Below are positions 37,436 to 45,598 of a DNA stretch of 64,000 bases, piece by piece. The stretch spans positions 109,128 to 173,127 of the forward strand of contig JADJIA010000004.1 in the NCBI GenBank assembly GCA_016707285.1, in the 5' to 3' direction. Under the pieces are notes generated by a model. The model did no database searches. It saw nothing but the letters and a program-made list of their open reading frames with translations, and was not told where the DNA came from. The position numbers and the translations under genes are program-made. Position 1 is the first letter of the stretch; each line of letters opens with the position of its first letter. This DNA comes from Ignavibacteriales bacterium (GTDB taxonomy: Bacteria > Bacteroidota > Ignavibacteria > Ignavibacteriales > Ignavibacteriaceae).

Positions 37436-37463
37436 ACGGATTCAAATCCCGTACGCGCTACCA
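37436..37463 (+). other. tRNA 3'-end-like fragment (possible attachment-site remnant)
   Basis: ACGGATTCAAATCCCGTACG followed by CGCTACCA: a T-arm-like stem-loop (one A-C mismatch) with TTCAAAT loop, seven acceptor-stem bases, discriminator A and CCA. No matching 5' half is present. It lies in the 84-nt gap between the controller gene and vsr. Partial tRNA 3' ends are classic footprints of integration into tRNA genes. Confidence 0.5.
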
Positions 37464-37497
37464 TTCATGCATAGTAATCTTGCTGATAGATCGGATT

Positions 37498-37725
37498 TCA
37501 TTTTTCTCGTTCTGTTAAAAGTTCGTCAAATCCAATACCAAGACTGTTGGAAATCTTCTCAAGGATGACCAGGGTTGAATTTCTTTCAGCCCGTTCAATC
37601 ATCCCAATGTAATTTTTGTGGATTCCTGTTCTGAATGCGAGCTCTTCTTGTGATATTTTCATTTTTTTGCGAAAAAAGCGGACATTTTCTGCAAAAACAT
37701 TTAAAATTTTATGTTCCGATATCAT
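37498..37725 (-). CDS. XRE-family HTH regulator, controller (C) protein type
   Basis: 75 residues, the size of R-M controller proteins. A single helix-turn-helix: ISQEELAFRTGIHKNYIGMIE at about 24-44, followed by the ERxxxxxT-like segment ERNSTLVILEKISNSLG. C proteins activate the restriction gene and autoregulate through a palindromic C-box; a perfect 14-bp palindrome lies 30-43 nt upstream of this start. It is followed by vsr, the methylase and the two restriction genes on the same strand. Confidence 0.85.
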   Translation of the reverse strand: MISEHKILNVFAENVRFFRKKMKISQEELAFRTGIHKNYIGMIERAERNSTLVILEKISNSLGIGFDELLTEREK

Positions 37726-37744
37726 GTATGGGGTTTCCGTTGGT

Positions 37745-37768
37745 TAGTATTATCTATACTATAGTATA
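37745..37768 (-). promoter_or_regulatory. candidate C-box operator of the R-M locus
   Basis: TATACTATAGTATA (37755-37768) is a perfect palindrome, with a further TAGTAT half-site at 37745-37750. The position, just upstream of the controller gene start at 37725, matches autoregulatory C-boxes, which usually have ACT...AGT cores. Confidence 0.6.
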
Positions 37769-37879
37769 CAAAGCTAACTTTATGTGATAAGGTTTGCCAC
37801 CCACGGTAGTGGGGAATTTAAGGGGGGAATGAAATTATTGGAGTTTAAGTATTAGGTGCTGGGGGACTTTAAATGGCTT

Positions 37880-38575
37880 CTACACCATCTCCCCCAGCCT
37901 CTCAATATCTTCGGGGTTAAAGGGGATTGCATATCCTTCGTCGAGGAGTTTTTTGTTACCTTCGGACATGGGGGAGAGTTTGTCCTGGGGGTGGTTGAGG
38001 ACGAGGAGTTTTCTGCCCTGGGATTGGGCGAATTTTGCGGTGTACATGGTGCCACTTTTGAGGTCGGATTCGATTACAATGGTAACAATGGAAGAACCGC
38101 TTTGCAGACGATTACGGTTTTTAAAATGAGCCGGGTGAAGTTTTGTTCGAGGAGGATATTCGGAGATAATACATCCTGAGGAGAGGATCATTTCGGCAGC
38201 GAGTCCGGAATTTGAGGGGGGATAAATGGTATGCAGTCCGTTCGCGAGGAATGCAACTGTTCTGCCGCGACCGCTAAGACAACCCTGATGAGCTGCTGTA
38301 TCGCACCCAAGAGCGAGTCCACTTACGATGGTAAATCCTGCCCTTGCCAACACTTCTCCGGCAGTAAAGGCCATTTCCATTCCAAATTCTGTTGGGGTTC
38401 GTGTGCCCACTATTGCGATGCAAGGCTGAATAGTCAGGGAAGAAATATCGCCCATATACCAAAGTCTGGCAGGAGGATTATCAATCTCTGCAAGAAGTGG
38501 AGGAAATTCGGAGTCATTTGAGGAGATAACTCCTGAGTTGGCCTCACTGAGATCGGGGATGTATTCGTATTCGGG
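37880..38575 (-). CDS. dprA: DprA/Smf-like DNA-processing protein
   Basis: 231 residues from MPEYEYIPDL. Contains the Rossmann-type SMF core: YMGD (near 43), IAIVGTRTPTEFG, VSGLALGCDTAAHQG, VAFLANGLHTIYPPSN and GCIISEYPP. DprA loads RecA on incoming single-stranded DNA in transformation. It is shorter than typical DprA (~360): both the N-terminal SAM-like domain and the C-terminal winged helix seem missing, so it may be a stand-alone SMF-domain protein rather than a full competence DprA. An upstream in-frame start at 38626 is less likely. Confidence 0.8.
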   Translation of the reverse strand, partial: PEYEYIPDLSEANSGVISSNDSEFPPLLAEIDNPPARLWYMGDISSLTIQPCIAIVGTRTPTEFGMEMAFTAGEVLARAGFTIVSGLALGCDTAAHQGCLSGRGRTVAFLANGLHTIYPPSNSGLAAEMILSSGCIISEYPPRTKLHPAHFKNRNRLQSGSSIVTIVIESDLKSGTMYTAKFAQSQGRKLLVLNHPQDKLSPMSEGNKKLLDEGYAIPFNPEDIERLGEMV

Positions 38576-38639
38576 CATCCGGTCCTGAAATTTGAAAAAG
38601 ATGTATCCTAAAATACGAAAATGCAATTGCTAAGGATAA

Positions 38640-38880
38640 GAGGACTGCATGCCGAAGGTCCCGAAGGGATGCCTTTGGCACATCCCTTTGGGAGATTTTC
38701 GCGGATGAATTTTTAAGTGAGGCTCATCGTGATCATCTTTTTCCATCGTGAAAACGTGTTCAAAGATTTGGGAGGATTTCTAAACTTAATCTTCCCCTCT
38801 CATTTTAGGAGAGGGGCCGGGGGAGGTCCTAAATGCAATTTCTCCTTTGCGCCCTTGGCGGTTAATCTTAAAATCCCCCC
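38640..38880. repeat. cluster of interspersed repeat units between dprA and uvrA
   Basis: In the 393-nt gap. First, a hairpin-forming unit: CCGAAGGGATGCCTTTGGCA and then CATCCCTTTGGGA. Second, CATCGTGATCATC with CATCGTGAAAACGTGTTC. Third, CCCCTCTCATTTTAGGAGAG with GGGCCGGGGGAGGTCC. Fourth, CTTTGCGCCCTTGGCGGTTAA. Each resembles units elsewhere in the window (31720, 41850, 48160). No gene is present. Confidence 0.65.
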
Positions 38881-38968
38881 TCAATCCCTCACCCAATTTT
38901 ACCATGAACTTATTGTGATTTATAAGTAAATTTAAAGTCGCAGTTTTATTTATTTAACACAGATTAAT

Positions 38969-41848
38969 ATGAAGAAGCATGTAGAGAAAGTCAGGAATAT
39001 TGTTGTAAAAGGTGCACGGGAACACAACCTGAAAAACATCGATCTTGAGATTCCGGCAGGGAAACTTGTGGTGTTCACAGGTGTCAGCGGTTCGGGAAAA
39101 TCTTCCCTTGTATTTGATACAATTTATGCCGAAGGGCAACGCCGATATGTGGAATCACTCTCGTCGTATGCACGGCAATTCCTTGAACGGATCAATAAAC
39201 CTGATGTGGATTTGATAACGGGCATTAGTCCCGCTGTCTCGATTGAACAAAAGACCATCTCAAAAAATACCCGCTCCACGGTGGGAACCACCACTGAAGT
39301 TTATGACTATCTTCGCCTTCTTTTTGCCAGAATTGGCAGAACTGAATGTTTTATTTGTGGCAAAGAAGTTAAAAAAGCCTCCACAGGAACTGTGTGCGAT
39401 TTCCTCGAATCACAGGATGAGGGAGGAAAGTGGTATCTTGGATTTCCACTTCGAAATCATGAAGGCAGAAGTATCTCCGAAGAGATTGACCTGATTAAAA
39501 AAAGAGGTTTTTTCAGAGTATTTTATAACGGCGAGATGCATGAATTGGGTGATGAACCTCAGTTACCCGAAGAGAAAAAAGATATTACCATTATTGCCGA
39601 ACGGTTTAAGATCAAAAAAGGTGAGATGAGGGAGCGACTCTCGGACTCACTCGAAATGTGTTTTAAAGAAGGGGAACAAAGAATTCGTGTGATAGAACAG
39701 CTTGAAAAGTCGAAAGCTGAGCCGGCATCAACGAGTAAAAAATCAAAATCATCAACTGCCGATATTCCATCCACAAACATTTACGATTTTAATCAGTTTT
39801 ATGAGTGTTGTGGAGTCCGATACGAGGAACCCGAGCCACGGTTTTTTTCTTTTAACAATCCTTTTGGTGCATGTCCCGTTTGTCAGGGATTCTCAAAAAT
39901 GTATGGCATTGATATGAGTCTGGTGGTTCCAAACGATAACATGTCGATTGTAAATGGTGCAATTGCAGCTTGGAAAAGCCCAAAATACAGCCATTACACA
40001 AGAGAATTGATAGCTTCTGCCAAAAAAACGGGCATACCCGTCAATGAACCCTTTCGCTACCTCAGTGAAGATCATGTAAATATGATAATTAATGAGACAA
40101 CGGAGTTTACGGGTCTTCAGAAGTTTTTTGACTCCCTCGAAGATGAAAATTATAAGATGCAGACCAGGATATTTCTTGCACGATACAGGGGATATACAAG
40201 TTGCACTGCATGCAAAGGGACAAGACTTAGAAGAGAAGCTTTGCAGGTGAAAATTGCCGGAAAATCGATCCACGATGTTGTGGTAATGCCTTTGGAAAAA
40301 TCACTTGAATTTTTTAGTAATGTTAAATTAACCGATTATGAAAATCAGATAGCCGAACGAATTCTCAAAGAGATTATCAAACGACTTACATTTTTGTTTG
40401 ATGTGGGTCTCGGATATTTAACGATGGACAGAATTAGCTCCACCCTTTCTGGAGGTGAAGCGCAAAGAATAAATCTGGCTACGGCACTCGGTTCGGCATT
40501 AGTGGGGACACTTTATGTTCTTGATGAACCATCGATTGGACTGCATCCCCGTGACAATTCGAGGCTAATTAAAATCCTGAAAAACCTCAGGGACATCGGA
40601 AATTCGGTATTGGTTGTTGAACATGACCCTGAAATGATGGCAAGTGCCGATGTAATTGTGGATATGGGACCAAAAGCCGGGCATCAGGGGGGCGAAATAA
40701 CCGCTCAGGGGACATATAAAGAGATTTTGGAAAATCCAAAATCATTGACAGGAGCTTACCTCTCGGGTGCAAAGAGTATCCCATTACCCGTTATGCGAAA
40801 TACCGATAAGTCCCGTTCAATTATCGTTAAGGGTGCGAGAGAAAACAATTTAAAAAATATAGATGTTGAAATTCCACTTGGAAAATTTGTGGTAGTAACC
40901 GGTGTCAGCGGTTCGGGGAAAAGTACACTTGTCCACGATGTGATTTACGGAAACATCGCCAAAAATCTTGGTGGAGCTGTTTCAAATCCAGGGAAGTGTG
41001 ATTCGATTACAGGTGAAGTATATTTGGATTCGATTGAGATTGTTGATCAATCTCCAATCGGGAAATCGCCCCGCTCAAATCCGGCAAGTTATGTAAAGGC
41101 ATTTGAACATATCAGAGAAGCATTTTCTTCAACACATCAGGCAAAACAAAAAGGATTTTCACCCGGTTACTTTTCATTTAATATCCCCGGTGGCAGGTGT
41201 GAATCGTGTCAGGGTGAGGGATATATCAGGGTGGAAATGCAATTCCTGGCGGATATTTTCCTTGAATGTGAAGAATGTAAAGGCACCCGTTATAAAAAGG
41301 AAGTGCGGGATATTACTCTGAGGGGGAAAAATCTTGTGGAAGTGTTAAACATGACCGTGGAAGAAGCTGTTCAACATTTTGACGGCTACCCAAAAATTAC
41401 TAAGATTTTACAAGTGCTTTCTGATGTTGGATTGGATTATATGAAACTTGGTCAACCGGGGAATACACTTTCAGGTGGTGAAGCGCAAAGAATCAAACTT
41501 GCTTTACATCTTGCACAAAGAAAAGAGCACAAAAAAACACTTTTTATCTTTGATGAACCAACAACAGGACTACACTTCGATGATATCGCAAAACTTCTAA
41601 AATGTTTTGATATTCTGATAAAAAATGGCAATTCAGTGCTACTTATTGAACACAATCTTGATGTTATTAAATGTGCCGATCATGTAATTGATCTTGGTCC
41701 CGAAGCAGGTGAAAAAGGGGGTTACATTGTGTGCACAGGTACTCCTGAAGAGATTGTCGAAAATCCCGATTCATGGACAGGGAAGTACCTAAAACCGTTT
41801 TTCTCAGATGTTGGCTGGGAAATAGTTACAGGCTTAAAACCTTCATAG
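38969..41848 (+). CDS. uvrA: excinuclease ABC subunit A
   Basis: 959 residues, full length. Damage recognition in nucleotide excision repair, with UvrB. Two ABC modules: Walker A GVSGSGKSSLVFDT near 32-45 and GVSGSGKSTLVHD near 644-656; signature LSGGEAQRI twice. The second zinc finger, CESCQGEGY...CEECKGTRY, is intact. The first has C302-x2-C305 but its other half reads Y278-E-C280-C281-G in place of the usual C-x2-C. A Ser/Lys-rich insertion (about 245-268) precedes it. Monocistronic. Confidence 0.97.
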   Translation: MKKHVEKVRNIVVKGAREHNLKNIDLEIPAGKLVVFTGVSGSGKSSLVFDTIYAEGQRRYVESLSSYARQFLERINKPDVDLITGISPAVSIEQKTISKNTRSTVGTTTEVYDYLRLLFARIGRTECFICGKEVKKASTGTVCDFLESQDEGGKWYLGFPLRNHEGRSISEEIDLIKKRGFFRVFYNGEMHELGDEPQLPEEKKDITIIAERFKIKKGEMRERLSDSLEMCFKEGEQRIRVIEQLEKSKAEPASTSKKSKSSTADIPSTNIYDFNQFYECCGVRYEEPEPRFFSFNNPFGACPVCQGFSKMYGIDMSLVVPNDNMSIVNGAIAAWKSPKYSHYTRELIASAKKTGIPVNEPFRYLSEDHVNMIINETTEFTGLQKFFDSLEDENYKMQTRIFLARYRGYTSCTACKGTRLRREALQVKIAGKSIHDVVVMPLEKSLEFFSNVKLTDYENQIAERILKEIIKRLTFLFDVGLGYLTMDRISSTLSGGEAQRINLATALGSALVGTLYVLDEPSIGLHPRDNSRLIKILKNLRDIGNSVLVVEHDPEMMASADVIVDMGPKAGHQGGEITAQGTYKEILENPKSLTGAYLSGAKSIPLPVMRNTDKSRSIIVKGARENNLKNIDVEIPLGKFVVVTGVSGSGKSTLVHDVIYGNIAKNLGGAVSNPGKCDSITGEVYLDSIEIVDQSPIGKSPRSNPASYVKAFEHIREAFSSTHQAKQKGFSPGYFSFNIPGGRCESCQGEGYIRVEMQFLADIFLECEECKGTRYKKEVRDITLRGKNLVEVLNMTVEEAVQHFDGYPKITKILQVLSDVGLDYMKLGQPGNTLSGGEAQRIKLALHLAQRKEHKKTLFIFDEPTTGLHFDDIAKLLKCFDILIKNGNSVLLIEHNLDVIKCADHVIDLGPEAGEKGGYIVCTGTPEEIVENPDSWTGKYLKPFFSDVGWEIVTGLKPS

Positions 41849-41905
41849 TGACCATGGTGTCCCTTCGTGAATATCTTTTTTCATCGTGATCATCGTGTTC
41901 AGAGA
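41849..41905. repeat. CATCGTGATCATCGTGTTC-type repeat unit
   Basis: GTGTCCCTTCGTGAATATC followed by CATCGTGATCATCGTGTTC, between the uvrA stop and the convergent HAD gene. It shares CATCGTGATCATC with the block near 38730 and reaches the last codons of the HAD gene. Confidence 0.5.
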
Positions 41906-42516
41906 AGAAAACCCATAACACGCAACTCTTTAAGGAGCTGGTCGTAGGTAAAAAATTGAATAGCTTTCCAGCCGCAGTTTCTGGCTCCTTCGGCATACTC
42001 AAAAATATCATCAATAAAAAGATGTTCTTCGGGTTTTAAACCTGAATATTTTTCAACTGCTTGATAAATCTCCGGTGCGGGTTTTACATGGCCCACTTCA
42101 TCCGAATAGAACAGCTTTTCGAAGTGGCGAAAGAACTTAAAGTTCTCATATCCGTATTTTCTGTGGACGGGGTTTGTATTCGAAAGCAGGAAAAGTCTGT
42201 AATTTTGTTTTAACCTGCTCAACAGTTCTGCGACATCATAATTGATCGAAAAAATCTCTGAATAGATAAAACAGAATTCGTCGATACTCAACAAATCTTC
42301 AACCTCACCGGCTTTCATCAACATTGGAATAAACTCTTCTGTGGTGAGTTTACCTGCTTCAAAAGCTCTAAAATAATGATAGTTTTCCCGGACAAACTCC
42401 ATCACCTTTTCACCTGAACCGGGTTTTATCAAATTGAGTCTGTTTAATGCAAAATCGTAATTAAAGGGGATGAGAACCATACCAAGATCGAAGACAACAG
42501 CTTTTATTTCGTTCAT
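41899..42516 (-). CDS. HAD-superfamily hydrolase (subfamily IA)
   Basis: 205 residues from the ATG at 42516, just downstream of a TATCTTTG promoter box. Motif I VVFDLGMVL (Asp nucleophile), motif II LLSNTN, motif III Lys in VGHVKPAPEIY, motif IV FIDDI. The DLG form of motif I matches YihX-like glucose-1-phosphatase/haloacid dehalogenase-like members. Substrate unknown; probably a sugar or nucleotide phosphate. Confidence 0.85.
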   Translation of the reverse strand: MNEIKAVVFDLGMVLIPFNYDFALNRLNLIKPGSGEKVMEFVRENYHYFRAFEAGKLTTEEFIPMLMKAGEVEDLLSIDEFCFIYSEIFSINYDVAELLSRLKQNYRLFLLSNTNPVHRKYGYENFKFFRHFEKLFYSDEVGHVKPAPEIYQAVEKYSGLKPEEHLFIDDIFEYAEGARNCGWKAIQFFTYDQLLKELRVMGFLL

Positions 42517-42544
42517 TTTATCCAATTGAAAGATTATCAAAATG

Positions 42545-42552
42545 CAAAGATA
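42545..42552 (-). promoter_or_regulatory. Bacteroidota-type -7 box of the HAD gene
   Basis: TATCTTTG on the minus strand, 28 nt before the HAD start codon. Confidence 0.45.
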
Positions 42553-42612
42553 TCTATAATTTTGGGTAAATTTACAGATTGTAATTGAAAAATATCCACT
42601 ATCAGACAGAAT

Positions 42613-43545
42613 ATGAAAAAATACTCAACTCTCGCAAAAGAACTTCTTGACAGACAAATTAAAAACTGGGACTGGTGTATAAACGGTTACGGAAGTCTCG
42701 CAACGGTAATCACCCACGAATTTAAGTATGACGGATTTTCTTTGAAAGTTCAGTTCAATCCCGGAAGGATGACCTCAACCTCTGCCAAGGTTGATCCTAA
42801 AAGTATTAAGGAGAGGAAATGTTTTCTTTGTGAAGCGAGTCTGCCGGCAGCACAAGAGAGACTTGAGTATAAAAACGGTTATCGAATTTTGGTGAATCCT
42901 TTCCCCATTTTCCCAGAACATTTTACAATCCCAAAAATTGAACATCTTCCGCAGCAGATAACGGGAAATTTTGGCGAAATGTTAAAACTTGCCAATGATC
43001 TGGATGGCGAATTTACAGTATTTTATAATGGTCCCAAGTGTGGAGCCTCCGCCCCGGATCATTTCCATTTTCAGGCAGGAACGCGGAAATTTATGACTGT
43101 TGAAAATGATTTTGTCACCCTTAAGAGAAGATATGCAGTAAATTCCCGCTTGACGGATGGGGTTGAAGTCACGATGGTCGATGATGGGATTAGAAAGATG
43201 GTGTTTTTGGAGGGGACAAATGAAATGGCGATTGAAAAGGAATTTTATTCGATTTTTAATCGATATTCCGAACTTAAACATCTTGATGAAGAACCTTTGA
43301 TGAACATTCTTGCATGGACAGAAGGAGAAGAGTTTAGAGTGGTTGTGTTTTTAAGGGAGAAACATCGTCCCGCCCGTTATTTTGCCGAAGGCACAGAGAG
43401 AATACTGTTATCTCCGGCATCTGTTGACATCGGAGGTGTTGGTGTTATCCCCGTTGAAGATGATTTTAACAGAATCACTCAGGAAATCTTAACTGAACTG
43501 ATGACAGAAGTTTTTGTAACCCGCGAGCTGTTGCTGAAGCTATAA
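42613..43545 (+). CDS. DUF4922 / HIT-like nucleotidyltransferase-family protein
   Basis: 310 residues. CFLCEASLP (about 75-83) looks like a metal-binding pair, and SAPDHFHFQAG near 150-160 is a histidine-triad-type H-x-H-x-Q motif. The length and order match DUF4922 proteins, distantly related to GDP-hexose phosphorylases and ATP adenylyltransferases (Ap4A phosphorylase type). Probably cleaves or transfers nucleotidyl groups; substrate unknown. Divergent from the HAD phosphatase gene, sharing a ~95-nt promoter region. Confidence 0.8.
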   Translation: MKKYSTLAKELLDRQIKNWDWCINGYGSLATVITHEFKYDGFSLKVQFNPGRMTSTSAKVDPKSIKERKCFLCEASLPAAQERLEYKNGYRILVNPFPIFPEHFTIPKIEHLPQQITGNFGEMLKLANDLDGEFTVFYNGPKCGASAPDHFHFQAGTRKFMTVENDFVTLKRRYAVNSRLTDGVEVTMVDDGIRKMVFLEGTNEMAIEKEFYSIFNRYSELKHLDEEPLMNILAWTEGEEFRVVVFLREKHRPARYFAEGTERILLSPASVDIGGVGVIPVEDDFNRITQEILTELMTEVFVTRELLLKL

Positions 43546-43559
43546 AGTGTACTGAACTT

Positions 43560-43800
43560 GAGGGGATAGTTCCACGGATTCCACGGATTTGACACAGATT
43601 TTCACGGATGGGTTTTTAAAAGGGACGTCGATACACGCAGATTAAACGGAGTTACGCAGAGGAGGGGGAATAGTTCCACGGATGCCACGGATTTGACACA
43701 GATTTCCACGGATGGGGTTTTAAAAGGGACTGCACGCAGATCCTTCTGGAAGGGAATATTATATTCGGATTAGCAGTTTCACGCAGATTTTGGGGGTCCC
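43560..43800. repeat. two tandem copies of the CACGGAT/ACGCAGATTAAACGG repeat
   Basis: ATAGTTCCACGGATTCCACGG... at about 43568 and ATAGTTCCACGGATGCCACGG... at about 43671, each followed by TTGACACAGATTT-CACGGATGG, a GTTTTTAAAAGGGAC-like stretch and ACGCAGAT units. They are the same family as 14545-14700. The 331-nt gap contains nothing else but AT-rich sequence with TAATTAATA-type strings before the fcl stop. Confidence 0.85.
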
Positions 43801-43876
43801 GATACCTAAATCAACACTAATACCCTAAACTAATAATTAATACTTAATACCTGTTCTAATACCTGATAATTAATAA

Positions 43877-44836
43877 TTAATATTTGCTCTTATACCATTC
43901 ATAGGTAAGCTTAATTCCTTCTTCAAGGGAGGTTTTGTGTTTCCAACCGAGGTTATTGATACGCGAAACATCCATGATTTTACGGGGTGTGCCATCGGGT
44001 TTGGAGGTGTCGTATTCAATTTTTCCCTTAAATCCAGTGATTTGTGCAATTAAGGTTGCAAGTTCTGAGATCATAAGGTCTTCGCCCGTTCCAACATTCA
44101 GATGGGTTATTCCGTTTTCATAAAGATCTTTTGCATCGATGTTTTCAAGTGAAAATCTGATTGCATCGGCAAGATCATCCACAAACATAAATTCTCGTTT
44201 TGGTGTACCTGTTCCCCAGAGCAAAACAGTATCACTTCCTTCTTTCACTGCGGTGTCAAATTTTCTCATTAGAGCAGGAAGAACATGGGAAGTGTTGAGA
44301 TCAAAGTTGTCGAAATAACCATAAAGGTTAGTCGGCATCATTGAAAAGAAGTTTGAGCCATATTGTTTGTAATAACTTTCGCACAATTTAATGCCGGTGA
44401 TTTTTGCAATGGCATAAGGTTCATTTGTATATTCGAGGTAACCCGACAGGAGTGACTCTTCTTTTAATGGCTGAGGCGCAAGCTTGGGATAAATACAGGA
44501 ACTTCCAAGGAATACCACTTTGGAAAGACCATTTTCATAAGCGGCATGGATCAGGTTTGCTTCGATCATAAGGTTGTTGTAAAGAAATTCAGCTCTGTAG
44601 GTATTATTTGCGAGAATTCCGCCCACTTTTGCAGCAGCAATAATCATCATATCAGGTTTTCGTGTTGCCATATATGATTCAACACTCTCCTGCCGCATAA
44701 GATCAACATCACTTTTATCCGCAAGAAGCAGATTGGTATATCCGTTTGATTGGAGGCTTCTGGTGATCGCTGAACCAACCATCCCTTTATAACCTGCTAT
44801 AAATACTTTTTTAGATTTGAAGTTTTCTGACAACAT
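43877..44836 (-). CDS. fcl: GDP-L-fucose synthase
   Basis: 319 residues. An extended SDR: NADP-binding GYKGMVGSA near 15-23, SSCIYPKLAPQP near 112-123, catalytic Y-x3-K in PYAIAKITG, then NLYGYFDNFD and REFMFVDDLADA. It epimerises and reduces GDP-4-keto-6-deoxymannose to GDP-L-fucose for surface polysaccharides. The usual partner gmd is not in the window. Confidence 0.94.
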   Translation of the reverse strand: MLSENFKSKKVFIAGYKGMVGSAITRSLQSNGYTNLLLADKSDVDLMRQESVESYMATRKPDMMIIAAAKVGGILANNTYRAEFLYNNLMIEANLIHAAYENGLSKVVFLGSSCIYPKLAPQPLKEESLLSGYLEYTNEPYAIAKITGIKLCESYYKQYGSNFFSMMPTNLYGYFDNFDLNTSHVLPALMRKFDTAVKEGSDTVLLWGTGTPKREFMFVDDLADAIRFSLENIDAKDLYENGITHLNVGTGEDLMISELATLIAQITGFKGKIEYDTSKPDGTPRKIMDVSRINNLGWKHKTSLEEGIKLTYEWYKSKY

Positions 44837-44864
44837 TTACTCGAAATTTCCTTGTTTTGATGCA

Positions 44865-44872
44865 CAAATATA
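44865..44872 (-). promoter_or_regulatory. Bacteroidota-type -7 box of fcl
   Basis: TATATTTG on the minus strand, 29 nt before the fcl start codon. Confidence 0.45.
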
Positions 44873-44926
44873 AGGAATTATAGGGATTGAATGGTGATGG
44901 ACAGAAGGTTGGGAGGAATTGGGGTT

Positions 44927-45589
44927 TTAATACTTAATCGAAAAAACTTCTCCATCGTGTGCCATGAATACTGTGTCGCCGGGTTCGGGGCGAACAATCG
45001 AAGTGCCGGTGAAAGAACCAAAGGCTTGAAGCACCGCCATATTCTTCGAAAAATGGGTACATGCGAGGCGGAGCGAATCGTGCCCCGTTCCTCTTAATCG
45101 GACAGCAGGATGGAGATGTCCACAAATTACAAAAAAGCCTTTTTGCGATTCAGGATGATGACGGAGGAGGAATTTGTTCCTGATGATAAGTTCATCAACA
45201 ACCTTAATTTGTGGAATTTCAGAGATTCCATCCGAGCTTTTATCATGATTTCCTGTGATTAGAATAAATTCCTTATCGGGTCGCTCCTCTATCCAGTTTT
45301 TGAGTTGTTCGGTGATCAGTCGGGTTTTCCCTGTTCTGTGGTGGATGAGATCACCCAGGAAAATTATCTTTTTTGCATTGGTTAATTCAACTGCATCTGA
45401 TAGTCTTTTCAGATCATCTGTGGTTGAACCTTCGGGAATGGCGATTCCTGCTGCCCGAAATGTTGCTGTTTTACCAAAATGGATATCTGAAAGAAGGAGG
45501 GTAAACTCCTCTACCCAGAAAAAGGCTTTTTGAGGAAGAGCGATAAAGGTTGAGTCTTTAATCTTGATTTGCGGGAGATCATTAATCAT
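44927..45589 (-). CDS. pdeM: ligase-associated DNA damage response endonuclease PdeM-like phosphoesterase
   Basis: 220 residues. Calcineurin-type metallophosphoesterase: LLSDIHFGK near 32-40, FLGDLIHH near 76-83, TGNHD near 113-117, and the late CGHLHPAVRLRG near 155-166. Its start lies 9 nt after the stop of the Lhr-type helicase gene. The helicase/PdeM pairing is the known ligase-associated DNA repair cluster; the ligase and exonuclease partners are not in this window. Confidence 0.88.
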   Translation of the reverse strand: MINDLPQIKIKDSTFIALPQKAFFWVEEFTLLLSDIHFGKTATFRAAGIAIPEGSTTDDLKRLSDAVELTNAKKIIFLGDLIHHRTGKTRLITEQLKNWIEERPDKEFILITGNHDKSSDGISEIPQIKVVDELIIRNKFLLRHHPESQKGFFVICGHLHPAVRLRGTGHDSLRLACTHFSKNMAVLQAFGSFTGTSIVRPEPGDTVFMAHDGEVFSIKY

Positions 45590-45598
45590 AGATGTAAT

